A stretch of DNA of 64,000 bases from CAVPTL01 sp963794415 (GTDB taxonomy: Bacteria; Actinomycetota; Thermoleophilia; Gaiellales; JAICJC01), in assembly GCA_963794415.1 (NCBI GenBank), contig CAWCDI010000004.1:372001-436000 (forward strand), written 5' to 3'. The position numbers and the translations under genes were made by a program. The notes beneath the pieces are model-generated. The model saw only the letters and a program-made list of their open reading frames with translations, was not told where the DNA came from and did no database searches. Position 1 is the first letter of the stretch. Each line of letters begins with the position of its first letter. This document shows positions 43,202 through 51,764 of the stretch, in pieces.

Positions 43202-43813
43202 TCAGCGTACAGGTGAGGGGGCCGGCTGGAGCACGGCGAGCTTGGCCTTGAGCCGCTCCAGCGCGCTCAGCTCGGGGGATTTCTCGAGCGCGCGCAACTC
43301 CAGCCGCATCAGCTGGATCTTGCCCATTGTGCGCCGGGTGGTAAACCCGAAGTCGGCGAGGAACTCCTGCGGGAAGATGGTGCGGTGCTGCAGGAACCGG
43401 GTGGGGAACGTCTCGCCCTGGGCGTAGCGGTAGCCGAATGCCTCGAGCGCGTCGCAGTCACGGTCGCGGCACTCGCCGATGGCCGCGAGCATCAGGCTCT
43501 GGAGCACCCACGGGCTCTGCACATCCGTCAGGTACGCGCAGGTGACCACCACGGCGTCGCGGGACGGCGGGCCGGCGGGCATCGTCGCCGCCCGCGGAAA
43601 GGCGCTCGCGGGGCCGTACTGGATCAGCCCGAGCACCCGGTCGTCCTGGCGGTACAGGTTGCCCCACGGCCCGAAGTCGTCCTCCACGCCCGTGACGAAC
43701 CGCTCCTTCGGCTCGGGCTCACGGCCCGGGCGGGTCTGCCACCACATGCACTCCCGGCACGGAACCGGCGCATCGCCCACGGTCGCACCGGTGAGGTGGT
43801 CAACGCCGGACAC
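43202..43813 (-). CDS. GNAT-like acetyltransferase-family protein
   Basis: A 203-residue protein with CRECMWWQ near the N-terminus and a core pattern resembling the GNAT fold (VVVTCAYLTDVQSPWVLQSLMLAAIGECRDRDCDALEAFGYRY), with an extended C-terminal helix. I assign it to actinobacterial GNAT-like proteins with moderate certainty. It overlaps the Asp23-family gene by 14 bp. Confidence 0.6.
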   Translation of the reverse strand: MSGVDHLTGATVGDAPVPCRECMWWQTRPGREPEPKERFVTGVEDDFGPWGNLYRQDDRVLGLIQYGPASAFPRAATMPAGPPSRDAVVVTCAYLTDVQSPWVLQSLMLAAIGECRDRDCDALEAFGYRYAQGETFPTRFLQHRTIFPQEFLADFGFTTRRTMGKIQLMRLELRALEKSPELSALERLKAKLAVLQPAPSPVR

Positions 43814-44198
43814 TGGCGATCACGCCCCCGGCGGCAGCGACGTCGTCGATCACGACCACGACCTCGCCGACGTCGAGCTCGGTCATCGCCACCAGGTTGG
43901 AGCGCACGGCGTGCCGCACCTGGTCGGCGAGCGCGGGTAGAAGCGCGCCCCACTCCGCAATCAGGCGAAGCTCGATCCTGATCCGCTCGCCGTCCGAGCT
44001 CACCTTCAAGCCGCGTGGCGGGCGCTCCTCATCGGTGCGGCGCTCGAGGCCGCCGAGCAGCCCGTCCGAGATGCCGGCGACGCCGTCCACCTCACGTGCG
44101 GCAGCCGCGGCGTAGGTGGCGATGACCGCGTGTGAGATGTGGGCCGACGCCGACGGCGAGTGAACCGACTCGACGGGCCCTGCCGATGTGTCTGCCAT
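43800..44198 (-). CDS. Asp23/Gls24-family envelope stress protein
   Basis: A 132-residue protein with the Asp23 features: an AVIATYAAAAAREVDGVAG helix and IRIELRLIAEWGALLPALADQVRHAVRSNLVAMTELDVGEVVVVIDDV. Such proteins associate with the membrane via partners. The ATG at 44198 is chosen; upstream in-frame sequence belongs to the overlapping metallophosphoesterase region. Confidence 0.85.
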   Translation of the reverse strand: MADTSAGPVESVHSPSASAHISHAVIATYAAAAAREVDGVAGISDGLLGGLERRTDEERPPRGLKVSSDGERIRIELRLIAEWGALLPALADQVRHAVRSNLVAMTELDVGEVVVVIDDVAAAGGVIASVRR

Positions 44199-44218
44199 CC
44201 CCCGAGTATAGGGGTCGC

Positions 44219-45058
44219 TCACACCGGCCGAAGGCGTAACAGACACACTTCCGGGCGTGCCAGAAAGCGGATGGGAAGCAGCGTGGTACCGGTGCCGCGC
44301 GAGACCACCACGGTGATCGACCCGTGCTGGATGACGCCTTCCTGAAACCGCCATTTGTTGTGCGAGAGCCGCCGCTTCCCGCGCCCCGTGGGAATGCAGA
44401 TCTGGCCGCCGTGGAGGTGCCCGGCCAGCACCAGCGAGCACGCGCCGTCGGGGATCTCCGCCGCCACGTCGGGGAAGTGGGCGAGCAGGATCCGGAAGGC
44501 GCCCGGGTCGTGGAAGAGCGACTCGGCGGGCGGCCCCTGCTCCGAGAGCCACGCCTCGGCATCGGATCCCGCGACCTCGATGGTGTCCCCCGCGCCGTTC
44601 ACCACCACCGACCGGTCACGCAGGAGCTGGGCCGGGGCCGGGCTCCAGTCCTCGATGATCACCGACCGCGAGAAGGGATCGTTGGTGGCGGCAACCTCGT
44701 GGTTTCCGGTGATCGCGTACATGCCCAGCGGCGGGTGCAGCCGGGCGAGCTCGGCGCGCACCGTGTGCTCGGCGCGCGGATGGCTGACCACGTCGCCGGT
44801 GATCGCAACCAGATCGGGCCGCGCCGCCACGCCGAACGACACCGCCTTTCGCATCGCCCGCGTGTTGAACGAGGGCGTGCCGGCGTGGAAGTCGGAGAGG
44901 TGCAGGATGCTCAGCCCGTCGAGCGCCGGCGGCAGGCCCACGACGGGCACCTCCAGCACGCGCTCGCGCACCCACTGCGACTCGAAGAGGCCCCACGCTC
45001 CGAGGCCCGCCGCAGCGGCGGCCCCGGCCGAGGCGAGCCGGCCGGCCCTACGCGCCAC
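44219..45058 (-). CDS. membrane-anchored metallophosphoesterase (YaeI/YkuE-like)
   Basis: A 279-residue calcineurin-like phosphoesterase with an N-terminal membrane/Tat-like segment. Metal-ligand motifs are HLSDFHAG, TGDVVSH, TGNHEVA, LLAHFPD and LAGHLHGGQ. Resembles YkuE/YaeI enzymes acting at the membrane (for example on UDP-sugar lipids). Overlaps the following 55-residue gene by 11 bp. Confidence 0.9.
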   Translation of the reverse strand: MARRAGRLASAGAAAAAGLGAWGLFESQWVRERVLEVPVVGLPPALDGLSILHLSDFHAGTPSFNTRAMRKAVSFGVAARPDLVAITGDVVSHPRAEHTVRAELARLHPPLGMYAITGNHEVAATNDPFSRSVIIEDWSPAPAQLLRDRSVVVNGAGDTIEVAGSDAEAWLSEQGPPAESLFHDPGAFRILLAHFPDVAAEIPDGACSLVLAGHLHGGQICIPTGRGKRRLSHNKWRFQEGVIQHGSITVVVSRGTGTTLLPIRFLARPEVCLLRLRPV

Positions 45059-45215
45059 GCACGCTCTGGATCACGTCGCGAAGCCGCTTGCGGGCGGCAT
45101 CGCCGGAGATGACCCGTTCGGCCGACGCCGGTACGGCCTCGTCACGGTCGTAGATGTAGTGCGCAACCGCGGCGGCGGCAGCGGCCAGCACTGCAATTTT
45201 CACCAAGCGCGACAT
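45048..45215 (-). CDS. small single-span membrane protein
   Basis: A 55-residue protein (MSRLVKIAVLAAAAAAVAHYIYD...) with one membrane helix and a basic C-terminus. It overlaps the metallophosphoesterase start by 11 bp and precedes it in the same operon. Function unknown. Confidence 0.6.
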   Translation of the reverse strand: MSRLVKIAVLAAAAAAVAHYIYDRDEAVPASAERVISGDAARKRLRDVIQSVRGA

Positions 45216-45236
45216 GATTGCCAGTCTAGCGAGCAC

Positions 45237-45734
45237 TCATTGGCAGGCACTCCAAAGCCCCTTGCCAGCCACTGCCGCCTGCTGCTCGAGCCTGGCGTAC
45301 GCCGCCGCGTTGGCGGTGTTGGGCGGGATCGAGAGCGTCCGGGCGAGGCCCAGCGCCAGCAGCCGCTCCTCGACCGACACGCGGGGCGTGCCGTCGACGT
45401 AGACGTAGGCCAGCGTGCGGCCGTACTTGTCGTGGGTCTCGCGGTCGTAGACGAGCGTGACCGCGCGGCCGGTGAGCCAGTGCTTCATGTACGACGAGGC
45501 CTCGGGCCCGTAGCACTGCACCGGCTTGTCCGGATCGACGGTCTCGGGCGTATCGACCCCGATGATCCGCACGTCCTGTGAGTGACCGCCGGAGGAGACG
45601 TAGTAGGTGTCGCCGTCAACCACCCGCGTGACGGTGCCGCGGGTGATCAGTGCCGACCCGGAGCCACGCAGATGCCACACCGCGACCAGGGCGAGCACCA
45701 GCACGAGGGTGATGAGGGGAAGGACTCGTTTCAT
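45237..45734 (-). CDS. thermonuclease-family (SNase-like) secreted nuclease
   Basis: A 165-residue protein with an N-terminal membrane/signal segment (residues 4-20) and a staphylococcal-nuclease domain: VVDGDTYYV (Ca ligand Asp), RIIGVDTPE (catalytic Arg and Asp) and DKYGRTLAYVYVDG with the second Arg. It should be membrane-anchored or secreted and cleave DNA/RNA. Confidence 0.9.
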   Translation of the reverse strand: MKRVLPLITLVLVLALVAVWHLRGSGSALITRGTVTRVVDGDTYYVSSGGHSQDVRIIGVDTPETVDPDKPVQCYGPEASSYMKHWLTGRAVTLVYDRETHDKYGRTLAYVYVDGTPRVSVEERLLALGLARTLSIPPNTANAAAYARLEQQAAVAGKGLWSACQ

Positions 45735-45851
45735 GGCGGGGACGGTATCCGCGGTGCCCGTCACGTGTCTGTCGCGAGCCGTGTCAGATCTGCGCCGGAA
45801 CGCCGGGACACCCGGAGTACGACCGACGCCCCGAATACAATTGCTGGCCCG

Positions 45852-46941
45852 ATGAAACTCCTCCACATCGCAGACATCCACCTCGACCGCGTCTTTCGCA
45901 ACTCCGACACGCGGCACGCCTCCGACACCCGCCGGGCAGAGCTCCGCGACGCCCTCCGCAGGGCCTTCGCGATCGGCGAGAGCCGGGGCGTCGAGGCCGT
46001 CTGCATCGCGGGCGACATGTACGAGCACGACTACGTGCGCGAGGACACGGTCGCCTTCCTGCGCGACCTCCTGGGGGCGGCCGGCGTCCCCGTGCTGATC
46101 ACCCCGGGAAACCACGATCCGTACATGCCGGGATCGGTCTGGCAGCGCACCCAGTGGCCGGCAAACGTCCACATCTTCGGGCAGGATCGCATCGAGGCCT
46201 ACCCGCTCAGCCTCACCACCACGGTGTGGGGCGCAGGCTTCACCGCGAAGCACTGCTCCACCAACGTCGTGGCCGGCTGGCAAGCCCCCGCAGACGGCGG
46301 CACCCACCTGCTCCTCATCCACGGCGCGCTCACCGGCGAGCAGTGGGCCGACGACCCCGGCCACCGGCCGTTCACCCGCGCGCAGCTCACCGCAACCGGC
46401 GTCAGCTTCGTGATGCTCGGCCACTTCCACGACGGCCGCGGCGACGAGTTCCTCGTGCTATCCCGGCTCGCTCGAGCCGCTGGGCTGGGGCGAGCGCTTC
46501 GGCACCCACGGAGCCGCCATCGTCGATGTCGCCGACGACGGCAGCGTGTCGTGGGAGTTCCACGAGGTGGCACGCCGCCGCTACGCCGAGGCGGCGGTCG
46601 ATGTGTCCGGCGCAGCGACATCCAGCCAGGTCGAGACCGCCCTCATTGCCGCCGCGGCCGATCATGTCGGCAGCTCGCTGCGGGTAACGCTCACCGGCGA
46701 GGTCGAGCCCAGCTGCGAGATCGATCCGCGGCTCCTCGGCGAGCGCTGCGCCGGCGGCCTGATGGAGCTTGTCGTCGTCGATCACACCCGGCCGGCCTAC
46801 GACCTGCCCGCGATCGCGAGCGAGGGCTCGGTGCGCGGCCGGTTCGTCGCGCGCATGCTGGCATCCGACGATCCACTCGCCGAGGATGCAGCCATCGCCG
46901 GCCTGCGCGCCATGGACGGCCACGCGGAGCTCGCAGCATGA
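45852..46941 (+). pseudogene. SbcD/YhaO-like exonuclease with a frameshift
   Basis: A calcineurin-type DNA exonuclease: HIADIHLDR, AGDMYEHD, TPGNHDPY, LLIHGAL and LGHFHDGR are all present up to about residue 201. At about 46458 the frame shifts: the expected YPGSLEPLGWGERFGTHGAA continues one frame over and runs to the TGA at 46939-46941. A 2-base loss between DEFLV and YPGS explains it. The unshifted frame stays open into the next gene. Could be a real null allele, a sequencing error or programmed frameshifting. Confidence 0.85.
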
Positions 46942-49109
46942 AGATCACCGCCCTGCGGGTCAAGGGATTCGGCCGGCTACGCGACCGGGAGTTCGCGTTC
47001 GGGCCGGGCCTCACCATCGTCCACGGGCCCAACGAGGCCGGGAAGTCCACCCTGCACGCAGCCCTCTCGGCATCGGCGTTCGGGCTCACGCCCGGCGGCC
47101 GGCGAAAGCCTGCGCACACGGCCGTCATCGAGCGCCACCGCCCATGGCAGGCCGACCGCTACGCGAGCTCGCTCGAGCTGGAGCGCGGCGACGGCCGCCG
47201 CGTGCGGCTCGACTGGGACTTCGACCGCCAGTCGTTTGCGGTCATCGATGCTGCCACCGGCGCCGACCTCACCTCCGATCACGGCGCGGGCACCAGCCCC
47301 GAGGTGCTCACCCAGACGCTCCACGGCGTGGCGCGCGACGCCTATCTGCGCGTGGGCTGCGTCGGCCAGGACGAGCTCGCCCGCATCGACGGCGATGCCT
47401 CCGACGTGTGCGAGGCCATCGAGCGCGCCGCGGGCCAGTCGCAGGCGCAGTCCGGCAGCCAGGCAGCTGTAGACCGGTTGCGCGCCCGGCGAAAGCTCGT
47501 GGCCGGGCTCAACCGAAACCAGGCCAATCCGCTGCCGCGGGCCGAGGCCCAGGTCGCCCACCTGCGCGCCGAGCTCGGCGATGCGATCGCGGCCCGCGCC
47601 GAGGCCGAGCATCTCTCCGCCGAGCGCGACCAGGCCGCCGAGCAGACCACCGCGCTCGACCGGCGCATCCGCGGCCTCGAGTTCGCGCTCGAAGGCGCGC
47701 GCTGGCGCTGGATGCGGGCGCGCGTCGAGAAGGCCGAGACCGTCGAGCAGCAGCTCGTCGCCGCGTCTGCGGTGGCGCAGACAAGCGCCACGCTCTCGGC
47801 GGGGTTCCGCCCCGTTCCAGGCGTCGAGGGTGCCCGCGAGCACTACGAGCACCTGCTGCCGAGCCGCACTCAGCTAGAGCGTGATCGCGAGGAGGCCCAG
47901 CGGGCGCTGGATCAGCTGCGGGCACCGCTGCCCGAGAGCCCGGATCCCATTGCGGGCCCGTCGCCGGCGGGATGGATCGTCGCCGGCGCCGGTGCAATCG
48001 CGGTTGTTGCCGGGCTGGTCGTCTCGCTCATCCTCGTGCTGGCCGGCGCGGTGGCCGTTGCGGCCGGAGCCGCCGTCGCGATGTCGGCCCGAAAGGCCCA
48101 TGCCCGGCGCATCGACGAGGCCCGCGCCCAGCGCGAGCGCGCCGTTGCCGAGCGCCGCGAGCAGGCGATGGGGTACGAGGTCGAGCTGGGGAAGATCGCA
48201 GCAGCCCAGGCCGAGTTCGACTCGGCGCGGGCGCGCCTTGCGACGCTGCTCGATGCGGGCTCGTCCGATCCCGAAGCGCTCGCCCAGTCGCTCGCCAACT
48301 ACGCCGCCCGGGCCGAGGCGCACGTGACGCAGACCGAGGCCGAGCGGCGGCGCGAGCTGGCCCGCAACGAGCTCGCGACGCTCCTGGGTGAGAAGAGCCT
48401 GGAGCAGGCGCGCAGCGAGTGCCTCAACCTGGAGCGCACGCTGAACGGCCACCGAAACGCCCCCGGCGCCGATCGCGACCCCGCCGACATCGAGTCAGAG
48501 CTGAAGAACCTCCGCGGCCGGCGCGAGCAGACGGCGGTCAACCAGAGCGGCCTCGCGGCCACAGCGATCGAGCGCCTCAGGCTGGTGCCCGATGCCGGGG
48601 CGCTCCAGGAGCAGCTCGACGCCGCCGAGGAGGAGGTGCGCCGCCTCCAGCGCGCCGAGGCGGTGCTGAAGCTGGCCGAGTCCGAGCTCGAGCAGACCAT
48701 GGCCGAGACCTACCGCGACTTCGCACCACGGCTGAACGCCGCGCTCGAGCGAAACCTCCTGCGCGCGACGAGCGGGCGCTATCGCACGGCCTACGTCGCC
48801 GACGACCTCTCGGTACGCCTGGAGGCGCCCGAGACGGGCGCGGTGATCGACGTCGGCCAGCTCTCGACGGGCACCCAGCGGCTGGTCTACCTGGTGCAGC
48901 GGCTCGAGCTGGTGCAGCTGATCGCGCCCTCGGCGGAGCCGCTGCCGGTGCTGCTGGACGAGCCATTCGCGCACCTCGATCCCGAGCGGATGCGCGCCGC
49001 CCTCGAGGTGCTGGCGGATCTCGCCGGGGAGCGCCAGATCGTGGTCTTCACGACGCAGAGCGAGGCGGCCGAGATGGCCCCGCCGGGCACCGTAGTCATC
49101 ACGCTCTGA
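46938..49109 (+). CDS. SbcC/YhaN-like ATPase
   Basis: A 723-residue Rad50-like protein: Walker A HGPNEAGKSTLH, long coiled coils, a central membrane-like hairpin (about residues 349-385, GWIVAGAGAIAVVAGLVVSLI), the signature LSTGTQRLVYLVQRLEL and Walker B PLPVLLDEPFAHLDPERM. The membrane insert in the coiled coil is typical of the YhaN branch. It overlaps the exonuclease gene by 4 bp (ATGA) and should form a nuclease complex with it. Confidence 0.92.
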   Translation: MKITALRVKGFGRLRDREFAFGPGLTIVHGPNEAGKSTLHAALSASAFGLTPGGRRKPAHTAVIERHRPWQADRYASSLELERGDGRRVRLDWDFDRQSFAVIDAATGADLTSDHGAGTSPEVLTQTLHGVARDAYLRVGCVGQDELARIDGDASDVCEAIERAAGQSQAQSGSQAAVDRLRARRKLVAGLNRNQANPLPRAEAQVAHLRAELGDAIAARAEAEHLSAERDQAAEQTTALDRRIRGLEFALEGARWRWMRARVEKAETVEQQLVAASAVAQTSATLSAGFRPVPGVEGAREHYEHLLPSRTQLERDREEAQRALDQLRAPLPESPDPIAGPSPAGWIVAGAGAIAVVAGLVVSLILVLAGAVAVAAGAAVAMSARKAHARRIDEARAQRERAVAERREQAMGYEVELGKIAAAQAEFDSARARLATLLDAGSSDPEALAQSLANYAARAEAHVTQTEAERRRELARNELATLLGEKSLEQARSECLNLERTLNGHRNAPGADRDPADIESELKNLRGRREQTAVNQSGLAATAIERLRLVPDAGALQEQLDAAEEEVRRLQRAEAVLKLAESELEQTMAETYRDFAPRLNAALERNLLRATSGRYRTAYVADDLSVRLEAPETGAVIDVGQLSTGTQRLVYLVQRLELVQLIAPSAEPLPVLLDEPFAHLDPERMRAALEVLADLAGERQIVVFTTQSEAAEMAPPGTVVITL

Positions 49110-49173
49110 GCTGGAGCGGTACCCGCACCGGCGTGGGTCTGGAGATGCGTTACCGGATCGAGCTAGGCGCGAG

Positions 49174-49644
49174 CTACGCCGGGGGCGTCAGCTTCACCAC
49201 GAACCCGCCCGTGCTGCTCGCATAGGCGTCGATGATCTGCGGCTGGGTCACCAGCCGCGCTCCGATGACGCCGTCGGGCGCAGGTGCGGGCCAGTCGGCC
49301 CCCGGGCGCAGCTCCTCCACAGCGAGGATCGTGCGCCCGACGATGTCGGCGAAGCCCGGCTCGGCGCTCACGTCGAATGAGACCCACCGGCCGTTCTTCG
49401 CGACAAACTCCTGGTTCTCGGGGGAGAGCGGCTCGGCGAGCGGGTCGTGCCAGGGGCCGACCACCCACCGCACCGAGGCGAGGTCGGAGCCGATGTCGAG
49501 GAGCGCCGTCACATGCCCCTCGGTGGTGACCTCGAGCGGCCCGTAGTGCTCATCGCGCACTCCATCGGGCCGGACGAAGAGCACGCGCCGAAACCCGGTC
49601 ACCCTCCGTCCGGACAGAAGCGACGAGAGGCCCTGGAAGCTCAC
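49174..49644 (-). CDS. hypothetical protein
   Basis: A 156-residue protein, mostly beta-strands (FRRVLFVRPDGVRDEHYGPLEV, HVTALLDIGSDLASVRWVVG, NGRWVSFDV). No family recognised. It stands one base downstream of recQ in the same direction and is probably in its operon. Confidence 0.7.
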   Translation of the reverse strand: MSFQGLSSLLSGRRVTGFRRVLFVRPDGVRDEHYGPLEVTTEGHVTALLDIGSDLASVRWVVGPWHDPLAEPLSPENQEFVAKNGRWVSFDVSAEPGFADIVGRTILAVEELRPGADWPAPAPDGVIGARLVTQPQIIDAYASSTGGFVVKLTPPA

Positions 49645-49645
49645 G

Positions 49646-51673
49646 TCAGCGCCGTTGCACGAGAGGGTACGGGCCGGCGGTCTTCTCGAGGGTGCCGTCG
49701 CCGATCAGCTGGTCGATGGCGCCCATGACGTCGTCCTGGCTCAGGTCTGCAAGCGCCGCGTAGCTCCCGAGCTGGTCGTGCCCGGCCGAGGTGAGCGCCT
49801 TTGCGCCCGAGCCGCGCAGGATGGCGGCCAGGCGCGAGCGGCCCACCGAGCCGCCGGTCTCGTCCACCGCCTGCAGGATCGAGCCGGTGACATCTCCCCT
49901 CGGCGGCTCCGGGGCTGCGTGCGCCGCAGGGGCGCCGACCTCACCTGAGCCGCGCTGGATGAGCGGAAACGGCCCGCGCGTCTTTCGTAGCACGCCCTGG
50001 GCGACCAGCCGGTCAACGGCCGCCGTGACGTCGTCCTGGGTGAGGTGCACGAGCGCCCCGTAGCTGGCGTACTTGTCGTGGCCCGCCTCGCGCAACGCCT
50101 TTGCCTCGGAGCCGCGCAGGATGGCCACGAGCCGCGTGCGGCCCGCCTTGCCGTTGCCCTCGTCGACCGCCTGCAGGATCGAAGCCGTTGCATCCACCCC
50201 GGGGATCGCAGTTGCCGTCACGTCGCCATGGCCGTCGCAGCACTCCGTCGAGGGGCGATCCGACACCGTGTCGCCGAAGTAGCTCAGCAGCACCTTCCGC
50301 CGGCAGCCGGTGGTGGTCGCGTACTCATCGATCGCCTTGAGCCTGTCCCACCGCATCCGCTCGAGGCGCTTGCCCGCGACCATGGCCGCCGCCAGGTGCT
50401 TGGGCGAGAGCTTGCGATCGGCGAGGCGGCCGGTGACGTGCCCCATCGGGGCGGGAAAGAGCGTGAGGGCGCCCGCGCGCTCGAGCACCGCAAGCGCAAC
50501 ACGCGGCTCATCGCCCGGCAGCTCCCGGTCGGCGGCCGAGAATACCCCCTCGGGCGACGCCACCGCAGCGAGCGACCGGTGGATGGCCGTGAGGTCGCCG
50601 GTCGAGAGCTTGGCCCGGTTGATGAAGAACACGGTGAGACCCTTGTCGGCGGGGCTGTAGAGCAGCGTGCAGCGCGCCGGCAGCCCGTCGCGACCGGCAC
50701 GACCGGCCTGCTGGTAGTACTCCTCGGGCGATGCCGGAAGCGTCCAGTGCACCACCGAGCGCACGTCGGCCTTGTCGATACCCATCCCAAACGCGGTGGT
50801 CGCGGCGATCACCTCGACATCGCCGTCGAGGTAGCGGCGAAGCGTGGAGGAGCGCGCCTCCTGGCTGAGGCCCGCGTGGTAGGGCTCGGCATCCACCCCG
50901 GCCGCCTGCAGGCGGTCGGCGACCTCCACGCAGGTGTTGCGGCGACCGCAGTACACCACCGCCGGCAGCCGGTCCTCCTGGCGCAGGAGCGCGCCCAGCA
51001 CCTTGGCCTTCCCGGCCTCGCCGGCCACGCGGATGACCTCGAAGAAGAGGTTCGCGCGATCGAAGCCGGTGCTCGGCGTGGCGGGATCCTGCAGCCCGAG
51101 CGCCTCGATGATGTCCTTCGCCACCTTCGCCGTGGCGGTGGCGGTGAGCGCGATGGTGGGCGGCGATCCCAGGCGCTCGCGCACGTCAGCGAGCCGCCGG
51201 TAGTCGGGCCGGAAGTCGTGGCCCCACTCCGACAGGCAGTGGGCCTCGTCCACCGCCAGCCGCGAGACGTTGGTGGCCGCCAGCGCATCGAGGAAACGGC
51301 GGCTGGTGAACCGCTCGGGAGCGACGTAGACCAGCCTCGCGTGGCCCTCCTGGATGCGCATGAGCGTGGCCGAGACCTGCTCGGCCGACATGCCCGAGTT
51401 GAGCATCTCGATGCCCTCGAAGCCGCGCGCCACGAGCGCTGCGTGCTGATCCTGCATGAGCGCGATGAGCGGCGAGACGACCACCGTGAGCCCCGCGCCG
51501 AGCACGGCCGGAAGCTGATAGCAGAGCGACTTGCCAGACCCCGTGGGCATGATCGCGAGCACGTCACGGCCCTCGAGCACGGCCTCAACCGCCTCGCGCT
51601 GTCCGGCGCGAAACTCGGCGAAGCCGAACCGCTCGTGCAGCTCGCGGTCGATGTCCAGGGCGGTGGTGCTCAC
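49646..51673 (-). CDS. recQ: RecQ-family DNA helicase with duplicated C-terminal domain
   Basis: About 675 residues. Helicase motifs: FRAGQREAVEAVLEGRD (motif 0), MPTGSGKSLCYQLP (I), VDEAHCLSEWGHDFRPDY (II and aromatic loop), ATTAFGMGIDKADVRSVVHW (V), YYQQAGRAGRDG (VI). The zinc region is CRRKVLLSYFGD then ECCDGH. The tail holds two copies of an about 75-residue winged-helix unit (SILQAVDE, ILRGS, AKAL, GHD, SYxAL, LSQDDV). GTG at 51673 is used; an ATG at 51733 is possible. Confidence 0.92.
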   Translation of the reverse strand: MSTTALDIDRELHERFGFAEFRAGQREAVEAVLEGRDVLAIMPTGSGKSLCYQLPAVLGAGLTVVVSPLIALMQDQHAALVARGFEGIEMLNSGMSAEQVSATLMRIQEGHARLVYVAPERFTSRRFLDALAATNVSRLAVDEAHCLSEWGHDFRPDYRRLADVRERLGSPPTIALTATATAKVAKDIIEALGLQDPATPSTGFDRANLFFEVIRVAGEAGKAKVLGALLRQEDRLPAVVYCGRRNTCVEVADRLQAAGVDAEPYHAGLSQEARSSTLRRYLDGDVEVIAATTAFGMGIDKADVRSVVHWTLPASPEEYYQQAGRAGRDGLPARCTLLYSPADKGLTVFFINRAKLSTGDLTAIHRSLAAVASPEGVFSAADRELPGDEPRVALAVLERAGALTLFPAPMGHVTGRLADRKLSPKHLAAAMVAGKRLERMRWDRLKAIDEYATTTGCRRKVLLSYFGDTVSDRPSTECCDGHGDVTATAIPGVDATASILQAVDEGNGKAGRTRLVAILRGSEAKALREAGHDKYASYGALVHLTQDDVTAAVDRLVAQGVLRKTRGPFPLIQRGSGEVGAPAAHAAPEPPRGDVTGSILQAVDETGGSVGRSRLAAILRGSGAKALTSAGHDQLGSYAALADLSQDDVMGAIDQLIGDGTLEKTAGPYPLVQRR

Positions 51674-51764
51674 ACCTTCAGTGTGGCAGACGGGGTGGAT
51701 ACCCGCCTGATCAGCGCTGCCAGGACTCGGCACTTCGCGGCGACGACGCCGAGAAGCTCGCAGA

